Source: SIG440 sp045591095
GTDB lineage: Bacteria > Bacillota > Clostridia > Monoglobales > Monoglobaceae
Assembly (NCBI GenBank): GCA_045591095.1
Contig: JAZNSF010000036.1
Location: 1-10,663 of the forward strand
Length of the DNA: 10,663 bases
Direction: 5' to 3'
Translations under genes and position numbers: made by a program
Part shown: one piece after another, positions 6,235 to 10,663 of the stretch
Layout: each line of letters opens with the position of its first letter
Position numbering within the stretch: position 1 is the stretch's first letter
Notes under the pieces: generated by a model
Told to the model about the DNA's origin: nothing
What the model saw: the letters and a program-made list of their open reading frames with translations, nothing else
Databases searched by the model: none

Positions 6235-6981
6235 CTAAAATTCATCCCGCTCGAACATAATAACGGGAATTATTGCACTTGCTACTGTTTCGGTCCTCAG
6301 GATTCGTTTCCCAAGTCCAACCATGTTTATTCGGGATTCCCTCGCAAGCTTTACTTCGCTTTCGGAAAAGCCACCCTCAGGTCCTACCAAAACCACGATA
6401 TCCTCTGCATCCTTGTTATCCGCCAAAAGCGCTTTAAGGCCCAGCTTTCCCTCGTGCCCCAGCTCCTCGTATGGCATAATCGAAAGCCTGGCTTTTTTAA
6501 TTTCCGAAATTGCAAGTTCAAAGGGGATAGGCTCCAAAACCTCGGGGACTTTACCTCTTCCGCACTGCTTTGCGGCTTCAAGTGATACTTTGTTCCAACG
6601 GGCGGCCTTTTCGGCGCCTGCCTTTTTGCTATTTATCCTGGTAACGCATCTTTCCATCTCGACCGGAACTATTTTCGAAACACCCAGTTCAACCGCTTTT
6701 TGAACAATGGTTTCCATCTTGCCGGATTTTGGAAGTCCCTGAAACAATGTAATACTGGTCTTTGGCTCGGATAAAGAAATATTTTCTTCAAGGATCTTGG
6801 CACAGCAGACTGACTTCTCAATTTCTGTAAGTCGTGCCTTATACTCTTTGCCGGTGCCGTCAAATATCAGAATTTCGTCACCCGGATTCATCCTCAGGAC
6901 CTGGCTGATATGGCGCGAATCCTCATATATAGAGGCTTTGTCACCGGTTATATTCTGAGGCTCTGTAAAAAACCTGCGCAT
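6235..6981 (-). CDS. rsmE: 16S rRNA (uracil-1498-N3)-methyltransferase
   Basis: It methylates N3 of U1498 in helix 44 of 16S rRNA using S-adenosylmethionine, acting on the assembled 30S subunit. The 248-residue length is normal. An N-terminal PUA-like domain (about 1-70, starting MRRFF and including HISQVLRMNPGD) precedes a SPOUT (trefoil-knot) domain. The latter shows QGLPKSGKMETIVQKAVELG (81-100), AAKQCGRGKVP (136-146), LVGPEGGFSESE (198-209) and LGKRILRTETVAS (223-235), the cofactor-binding knot. The ATG at 6981 has GGGAGG 11 nt upstream. It has its own promoter and heads an operon with a small membrane-protein gene. The prmA gene often found just upstream of rsmE is absent; a divergent histidine phosphatase lies there instead. 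Confidence 0.96.
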   Translation of the reverse strand: MRRFFTEPQNITGDKASIYEDSRHISQVLRMNPGDEILIFDGTGKEYKARLTEIEKSVCCAKILEENISLSEPKTSITLFQGLPKSGKMETIVQKAVELGVSKIVPVEMERCVTRINSKKAGAEKAARWNKVSLEAAKQCGRGKVPEVLEPIPFELAISEIKKARLSIMPYEELGHEGKLGLKALLADNKDAEDIVVLVGPEGGFSESEVKLARESRINMVGLGKRILRTETVASAIIPVIMFERDEF

Positions 6982-7026
6982 ACGCCAAAACGCCTCCCAG
7001 CAAAGATTCTATTTCACATATAAAAC

Positions 7027-7055
7027 ATTCTATCACAATGAACCAAAAATTTCAA
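7027..7055 (-). promoter_or_regulatory. rsmE promoter
   Basis: On the minus strand TTGAAA (7050-7055) is separated by 17 bp from TAGAAT (7027-7032) with TGA directly before it. This is a good sigma-A-type promoter with an extended -10, about 45 nt upstream of the rsmE start. Confidence 0.75.
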
Positions 7056-7110
7056 GGTTTTTTTAACATAATATTGTTTTTTGCAGAAAAACCCTTTTCT
7101 TTCTTTTAAT

Positions 7111-7139
7111 TTGACACCCAAAATATACTGTGGTATACT
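7111..7139 (+). promoter_or_regulatory. Promoter of the histidine phosphatase gene
   Basis: A consensus TTGACA (7111-7116) is followed after 17 bp by TATACT (7134-7139), with TGG directly before it (extended -10). It is the strongest-looking promoter in the window. Confidence 0.85.
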
Positions 7140-7154
7140 TTTTGTGTTACAGAA

Positions 7155-7160
7155 AGAAGG
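7155..7160 (+). promoter_or_regulatory. Ribosome binding site deciding the phosphatase start
   Basis: AGAAGG lies 8 nt before the ATG at 7169. The open frame extends upstream to a GTG at 7130, but that codon is part of the promoter and would precede the transcription start. Confidence 0.7.
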
Positions 7161-7168
7161 TTAATATT

Positions 7169-7810
7169 ATGACAACACGATTAATTTTTGTTCGGCACGG
7201 ATTTAGTGAAGCTAATCGTGATAAAATCTTTGCAGGCCAGACCGAAGCTCCTCTTACCGAAACCGGGCTTCTTCAGGCAAAGGCTGCAGCCGAATATCTT
7301 AAGGATACACACATTGACTGCATATTTTCAAGTACCCTTTCCCGTGCATACGAGACAGGACTTGCTATCGCCAAAAAGAATGGCCTTAAAATCATACCTG
7401 ACGCAAACCTCTGTGAAATAAACGGCGGAAAATGGGAAAACACACCATTTTCAAGCCTCGCCGAAATTTCGCCCGAAGCCTACGATTTTTGGATGAACGA
7501 CCTTTATAACTGCAAGTGCCCTGACGGCGAATCTGTCAAAGATTTTTTTGCCAGAATACATAATGCGGTTTGCGATATCGCAGGCAAAAACACCGGCAAA
7601 TGCGTCCTTATAGCGACTCACGCAACTCCTATCCGAGTTATATCCTGCTGCGCGCTTGGACTTAAGCCAGAGAAAATCCAAAAAGTCCCATGGACGCCCA
7701 ATGCTTCAATCAATATTATAGACTTTGAAGACGGTAAATTTGAGTTTGTCGAAAGAGATATCACCGAGCATCTTAAAGGTATCGAAACCAGTCTCCCATC
7801 AAATGTCTAA
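7169..7810 (+). CDS. Histidine phosphatase family protein (phosphoglycerate-mutase-like fold)
   Basis: This 213-residue cytoplasmic enzyme belongs to the histidine phosphatase superfamily, branch 1. The RHG motif is at 9-11 (FVRHGFSEAN), with H10 as the predicted phosphorylated residue. R59 (SSTLSRAYET), E83 (LCEINGGKWE) and H151 (LIATHATPIR) complete the active site. LTETGLLQAKAAAEYL (29-44) is the usual helix after the RHG loop. Members include cofactor-dependent phosphoglycerate mutases, alpha-ribazole phosphatase (CobC) and broad phosphatases. The length and the CEINGGKWE motif favour a phosphatase over a true mutase, but the substrate cannot be told. There are no cobalamin genes nearby. 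It has its own strong promoter and converges on the PPi-phosphofructokinase gene, with 10 nt between the stops. Confidence 0.9.
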   Translation: MTTRLIFVRHGFSEANRDKIFAGQTEAPLTETGLLQAKAAAEYLKDTHIDCIFSSTLSRAYETGLAIAKKNGLKIIPDANLCEINGGKWENTPFSSLAEISPEAYDFWMNDLYNCKCPDGESVKDFFARIHNAVCDIAGKNTGKCVLIATHATPIRVISCCALGLKPEKIQKVPWTPNASINIIDFEDGKFEFVERDITEHLKGIETSLPSNV

Positions 7811-7820
7811 AGTATAGCCT

Positions 7821-9038
7821 TCAGGCAAGCTGCAAAACACCGTTTTCGTAGATAAGCTCGGGCTCGCCTTCAATAAGAGGTCTTGCATAGTCAATAAACT
7901 TTTCGGTCATCGAAAAGCCATCAGCGGAAATCATTTCGCAAGGGATGGCTTTTTCCATGTTTGCAATCTGGCTTACAGGTAGCGGTTCAATTTCCATTTT
8001 GTATGGTTTATCTGACACCCTCTTAAACCCTGCCATAATTCCGGTCATTCCGCTAATTGCAAACTCTACACCTTTAAACCCAGCCAAAAACGCTTCCTCT
8101 ACATCTGTTAAAGACGCACCTTGAGAAAAACATCTTTGAAGCGTGCTAAGCTCAATGCTGCGCGATTTAAAACCAAGCTCTGCCGAAATCCATGATTCAA
8201 CAGTCTTTCCTGCACCGCCAAGCGCCGCATGCCCAAAACGGTCGTGGCCTTCGCCACCGCGCTTTGCGTTTTCTTTTATATAATTGCCGTCCTTATCCCT
8301 TATCCCCTCGGACACAGCAATCATAATTGTCTTTTTGGTCTTAGAAACTTCTTCTACTTTTGCCAAAAGGCTTGCCTTTTCAACCGAACGCTCGGGCAGG
8401 CAAATTATGTCTGCAGCATTTAGGTTTTCATCATTTGCGAGTGTCGCAGATGCAGTAAGCCAGCCGGCATTTCGGCCCATTGCTTCCAAAACAACCACCG
8501 ACGGCATCTGGTAAACATCTGTGTCAAGAGCGATCTGCCTCATGCAGTTTGCCACAAACTTTGCAGCCGAGCCATACCCCGGGGTATGGTCGGTAATCAC
8601 CAAATCATTGTCCACAGTTTTTGGGATGCCAACCACCCTTACACTCTTACCGGTTTCCTTTGCGTATTTACTAAGCTTGTCGGTAGTATCCATCGAGTCG
8701 TTGCCGCCAATACAAAATACATATTCTATATTATTTTTTTCAAAAACACCGAAAATCTTCTCGTAAAATCCGTTGTCTTCGCCCACTTTAGGGAGTTTTT
8801 TGCGGCAAGAGCCAAGATAAGACGACGGAGTTTGTTTTAAAAGCCTTAACTTTAACGAATCCTTAAAGGCGTCAAGTTCGACAAGACGTTCCTGTTCTAC
8901 GCCCTCAATGCCATTAAGTGCGCCATAAACTTTTTCAATCTTGCCGCTATTATTAAAGCCGCCCTTTATCACACCTGCCAGTGACGAATTTATAACCGCG
9001 GTAGGTCCGCCTGACTGAAGTACCAACAAATTTCCCAT
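7821..9038 (-). CDS. pfp: Pyrophosphate-dependent 6-phosphofructokinase
   Basis: It is predicted to convert fructose 6-phosphate and pyrophosphate reversibly into fructose 1,6-bisphosphate and phosphate (EC 2.7.1.90), saving ATP and allowing gluconeogenic flux. The 405-residue length matches the PPi-PFK clade found in Clostridia. Motifs are QSGGPTAVINSS (8-19), GGNDSMDT (111-118), PKTVDNDL (139-146) with catalytic D143, HTPGYGSAAK (151-160) and AMGRNAGWL (186-194). The acidic residue D114 in place of the ATP-permitting glycine, and K140 in PKT, are the established determinants of PPi use. The ATG at 9038 has AAAGGAA upstream and a clear promoter. It converges with the histidine phosphatase and diverges from the short-chain dehydrogenase. 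Donor specificity is inferred from these residues. Confidence 0.92.
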   Translation of the reverse strand: MGNLLVLQSGGPTAVINSSLAGVIKGGFNNSGKIEKVYGALNGIEGVEQERLVELDAFKDSLKLRLLKQTPSSYLGSCRKKLPKVGEDNGFYEKIFGVFEKNNIEYVFCIGGNDSMDTTDKLSKYAKETGKSVRVVGIPKTVDNDLVITDHTPGYGSAAKFVANCMRQIALDTDVYQMPSVVVLEAMGRNAGWLTASATLANDENLNAADIICLPERSVEKASLLAKVEEVSKTKKTIMIAVSEGIRDKDGNYIKENAKRGGEGHDRFGHAALGGAGKTVESWISAELGFKSRSIELSTLQRCFSQGASLTDVEEAFLAGFKGVEFAISGMTGIMAGFKRVSDKPYKMEIEPLPVSQIANMEKAIPCEMISADGFSMTEKFIDYARPLIEGEPELIYENGVLQLA

Positions 9039-9072
9039 AGTTAATTCCTTTCAAATTCTTATATTTTGTCTA

Positions 9073-9101
9073 ATTATATCATTTTTGTGCCCTCTTGTAA
9101 A
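9073..9101 (-). promoter_or_regulatory. Promoter of the PPi-phosphofructokinase gene
   Basis: On the minus strand TTTACA (9096-9101) is separated by 17 bp from a perfect TATAAT (9073-9078) preceded by TGA (extended -10). It is back to back with the dehydrogenase promoter; the two -35 elements are 28 bp apart. Confidence 0.8.
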
Positions 9102-9129
9102 GTAAAACCCCCAAATTCTGTGCTCCTGA

Positions 9130-9159
9130 TTGACACATATATTGTTTTTGTGATATACT
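9130..9159 (+). promoter_or_regulatory. Promoter of the short-chain dehydrogenase gene
   Basis: TTGACA (9130-9135) is followed after 18 bp by TATACT (9154-9159) with TGA directly before it (extended -10). It probably also serves queT, since no clear promoter was found between the two genes. Confidence 0.8.
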
Positions 9160-9172
9160 TTCAAAAGTACGT

Positions 9173-9178
9173 AAGGAG
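9173..9178 (+). promoter_or_regulatory. Ribosome binding site of the TTG-started dehydrogenase gene
   Basis: AAGGAG lies 9 nt before the TTG at 9188. An ATG at 9184 is only 5 nt away and in another frame. The in-frame codon just before the TTG is a TGA stop (9185-9187), so no earlier start is possible for the dehydrogenase. Confidence 0.7.
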
Positions 9179-9187
9179 AGGATATGA

Positions 9188-9937
9188 TTGAAAGCTTTAA
9201 TTACCGGAGCAAGCTCGGGTCTTGGCCGCGATATGGCAAGAATTTTGCACAAATCAGGGCATGAGCTTATTTTGGTGGCTCGGCGCGAAGATATGCTGCT
9301 TGAACTTAAGAAAGAGCTTGATAATTCGCCCGAGATAATCGTTATGGATTTAAGCAAAAAGGAAAACTGCATTGACCTTTATGAAAAATTAAAAAACGAA
9401 AACATTGATATCTTAATCAACAATGCGGGTTTTGGTGTTTTTGGTGACTTTTTAGCTACCAGTTTAGAGCGTGAAACCGAAATGATTGATGTAAACATCT
9501 CGGCCCTCCATATCCTGACAAAGAAATTTCTTGCCGACTTCGTCGCACGCGACTCGGGATACATTATGAATGTTGCGTCCTCCGCCGCATTTTTGCCGGG
9601 GCCGCTTCTTTCGTCATACTACGGGAGTAAAGCCTATGTCCTGCGCCTTACTCTTGCAATCTATGAGGAACTAAGACAAAGTCGCAGCAAGGTGCGTATC
9701 TCTGCTCTTTGCCCGGGGCCTGTTGATACCGAATTTAACAAAACCGCAGGAATCAGCTTTAATCTTAAATCACTTTCGAGTGAATATGTTTCAAGGTATG
9801 CTCTTTCAAAAATGTTTAAGGGTAAATTAATAATCGTCCCCGGGGTAATCATAAGACTTGGTGTATTCTTTCAAAGATTTTTGCCAAATAAGTTGCTACT
9901 TAAGATTTCGTATAACATTCAAAAGTCCAAGGGCTAA
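9188..9937 (+). CDS. Short-chain dehydrogenase/reductase, classical type
   Basis: This 249-residue NAD(P)-dependent oxidoreductase has a Rossmann fold. It has the cofactor loop GASSGLG (7-13), ARRED (31-35, basic residues favouring NADPH), NNAGFG (78-83), DVN (101-103), catalytic S131 in NVASSAAF, and Y144/K148 in SYYGSKA, followed by CPGPVDTEF (175-183). The length is standard and the last 30 residues are hydrophobic-basic (GVFFQRFLPNKLLLKI), perhaps a membrane-associating tail. The substrate is unknown; similar proteins are usually annotated only as SDR-family reductases. The start is a TTG at 9188, the only codon giving the full N-terminal strand. It has its own promoter, is divergent from the PPi-phosphofructokinase, and is followed by queT in the same direction. 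Confidence 0.93.
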   Translation: MKALITGASSGLGRDMARILHKSGHELILVARREDMLLELKKELDNSPEIIVMDLSKKENCIDLYEKLKNENIDILINNAGFGVFGDFLATSLERETEMIDVNISALHILTKKFLADFVARDSGYIMNVASSAAFLPGPLLSSYYGSKAYVLRLTLAIYEELRQSRSKVRISALCPGPVDTEFNKTAGISFNLKSLSSEYVSRYALSKMFKGKLIIVPGVIIRLGVFFQRFLPNKLLLKISYNIQKSKG

Positions 9938-9957
9938 AAGTCCTTTTACATATTAAA

Positions 9958-9999
9958 AGTGAGTTCGTAGCCATCCTCACTCAAATCAAAACTAAGGAG
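9958..9999 (+). promoter_or_regulatory. preQ1-I riboswitch controlling queT
   Basis: Stem P1 is AGTGAG (9958-9963) with CTCACT (9976-9981). The loop begins TTC and contains TAGC (9968-9971). The A-rich tail ends AAAACTAAGGAG (9988-9999). TAG (9968-9970) can pair with CTA (9992-9994) to form the H-type pseudoknot P2, and C9971 sits where the conserved cytosine pairs with preQ1. Layout and conserved bases match the small preQ1-I class as known from Bacillus subtilis. The Shine-Dalgarno AAGGAG (9994-9999) begins in P2, so ligand binding should block translation. The gene behind it transports queuosine precursors, which strongly supports the call. Confidence 0.88.
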
Positions 10000-10007
10000 A
10001 ATAAAAA

Positions 10008-10490
10008 ATGAAAAAAAGTTTTAATGCGAGGTTTCTCGCACAAAGCGCCGCCATTTCGGCAATTTACGTAGTTCTTACATTTCTGGCAAACACTCTTGGT
10101 CTTTCAAGCGGGGCGATTCAGGTAAGGTTTTCCGAGGCACTTTGTGTTTTGCCAATGTTTACTCCCGCGGCAATTCCCGGGCTTTTCATTGGCTGTATTT
10201 TAGCAAATGCCCTGACCGGCAGTATTGCTATTGACATTGTTTTTGGCAGTATAGCAACGCTTTTAGGCGCAATTTTTACACGAAAGTATAGAAATAATCG
10301 CCTTTTGGCAATTTTTCCGCCTATTCTTTCAAATATGCTGATTATTCCATTTGTCCTCAGGTTTGCGTACGGCATTCCCAACTCGATTTTTTATTTTATG
10401 ATTACCATCGGGATTGGCGAAGTTATTTCGTGCGGAATTTTAGGGTGGCTGCTAATCGAAGCATTAAAACGCAGAAACATTTTTAAATAA
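10008..10490 (+). CDS. queT: Queuosine-precursor ECF transporter substrate-binding subunit QueT
   Basis: This is the membrane S-component of an energy-coupling-factor transporter that imports preQ1 or a related queuosine precursor, working with shared EcfA/A'/T subunits encoded elsewhere. The 160-residue length is normal. About five or six hydrophobic segments cover most of the chain. Family hallmarks are IQVRFSEALCVLP (37-49), FTPAAIPGLFIGCILAN (51-67), DIVFGSIATLLGA (76-88) and the C-terminal IGIGEVISCGILGW. The N-terminal LAQSAAISAIYVVLTFL resembles the S-component helix that contacts EcfT. The ATG at 10008 lies 8 nt after AAGGAG and immediately behind a preQ1-I riboswitch. It is probably read from the dehydrogenase promoter upstream. 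Its transcript runs into tandem hairpins. Confidence 0.95.
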   Translation: MKKSFNARFLAQSAAISAIYVVLTFLANTLGLSSGAIQVRFSEALCVLPMFTPAAIPGLFIGCILANALTGSIAIDIVFGSIATLLGAIFTRKYRNNRLLAIFPPILSNMLIIPFVLRFAYGIPNSIFYFMITIGIGEVISCGILGWLLIEALKRRNIFK

Positions 10491-10525
10491 AATAAAAGAC
10501 GGATGCAAAGTACTTTGCATCCGTC
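10485..10525. terminator. 28-nt perfect palindrome behind queT, terminator-like
   Basis: GACGGATGCAAAGT (10498-10511) and ACTTTGCATCCGTC (10512-10525) form a perfect 14-bp inverted repeat with no spacer. The left flank is A-rich (AAATAAAATAAAA), so on the minus strand the hairpin is followed by a T-rich run and makes a good intrinsic terminator. On the plus strand the expected T-run is missing and AGACTACTGAC follows. It may still serve queT, or may be a bidirectional terminator whose right flank was displaced. Confidence 0.65.
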
Positions 10526-10663
10526 AGACTACTGACAAACCCACCATTTTTAGGTGGGTTTGTGTCGTATATATCAGATTTTTAATAATTCTTGATAGAA
10601 ATTGCCTATCCCTCTTCCAGAGGATATTTGCCATTTTCTTCATATTCTGTACTGCTGCAGTAA
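10524..10663 (-). CDS. Possible 3' end of a transposase, cut by the window edge
   Basis: One minus-strand frame is open from the edge to a TGA at 10524-10526, about 45 codons. It starts TAAVQNMKKMANILWKRDRQ and ends THLKMVGLSVV. The AAVQNMKKMA segment resembles the helical C-terminus of DDE transposases (IS1182- or IS4-like), where a similar xNxKKxA pattern is common; this is recognition from memory, not a search. A shorter competing minus frame ends at 10606 with EYEENGKYPLEEG and cannot be excluded. The presence of strong hairpins in the last codons fits the end of an insertion sequence. Low confidence. Confidence 0.35.
   Translation of the reverse strand, partial: TAAVQNMKKMANILWKRDRQFLSRIIKNLIYTTQTHLKMVGLSVV
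10535..10563. repeat. Second hairpin, possibly part of a mobile-element end
   Basis: ACAAACCCACC (10535-10545) and GGTGGGTTTGT (10553-10563) form an 11-bp stem with the loop ATTTTTA. Neither side is followed by a T-run, so it is a poor terminator. An overlapping small hairpin, GTCAG and CTGAC (10523-10527, 10532-10536), links it to the palindrome on the left. The structure falls inside the last codons of the possible transposase fragment. Confidence 0.5.

Noticed and set aside
7811..7860. Terminator between the convergent phosphatase and PPi-phosphofructokinase genes
   Set aside because: GCCT-TC-AGGC has a 2-nt loop, and AAAAC-ACC-GTTTT lacks a following T-run; neither is convincing.
9880..9957. 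Separate promoter for queT
   Set aside because: TATAAC at 9911-9916 has no -35 element at 16-18 bp (the nearest TTG-type hexamers give spacers of 12 or 24 bp), so no promoter is called.
10606..10662. Minus-strand frame ending EYEENGKYPLEEG at a TAG
   Set aside because: It is only 18 codons inside the window and competes with the longer transposase-like frame. Neither has decisive support; kept as an alternative in the edge feature.

Overview
The window looks like a chromosomal stretch from a low-GC, Gram-positive anaerobe of the class Clostridia. This is an inference. It rests on AT-rich spacers, strong AAGGAG-type ribosome binding sites with GTG and TTG starts, sigma-A promoters with extended -10 elements, a pyrophosphate-type phosphofructokinase next to an ATP-type one, a YtvI-like membrane protein and a preQ1-I riboswitch. 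Ten complete genes are supported, plus a possible gene fragment at the right edge.

Left part (1-3137, minus strand): pfkA (ATP-dependent 6-phosphofructokinase) is followed by a 635-residue TIM-barrel glycoside-hydrolase-like protein of unknown substrate. The latter ends at an intrinsic terminator at 1-38. Between its stop and that terminator lies a short in-frame, protein-like tail behind two stop codons.

Middle (3138-7055): a 263-bp divergent control region has a promoter on each strand, phased A-tracts and two dyad/repeat elements. It separates pfkA from apgM (archaeal-type cofactor-independent phosphoglycerate mutase). apgM is followed after 48 nt by a YtvI/AI-2E-family membrane protein. 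Facing this pair is a minus-strand operon of rsmE (16S rRNA m3U1498 methyltransferase) and a small four-helix membrane protein. The two convergent stops are 2 nt apart, and the plus-strand terminator appears to lie inside the opposing gene.

Right part (7056-10663): a histidine phosphatase (plus) converges on a PPi-dependent phosphofructokinase (minus). That gene diverges from a short-chain dehydrogenase with a TTG start. Then comes queT, the queuosine-precursor transporter subunit, directly behind a preQ1-I riboswitch whose pseudoknot touches the Shine-Dalgarno sequence. The window ends in tandem hairpins and what may be the 3' end of a minus-strand transposase.

The unifying theme is glycolysis: two phosphofructokinases that differ in phosphoryl donor, a phosphoglycerate mutase, and a candidate sugar-releasing enzyme. 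tRNA-modification (queT) and ribosome-modification (rsmE) genes are interspersed. No CRISPR array, phage module or obvious new defence system was seen. The best leads are the dual PFKs, the operator-like elements between pfkA and apgM, the SD-overlapping riboswitch, the unclassified hydrolase, and the mobile-element junction behind queT.
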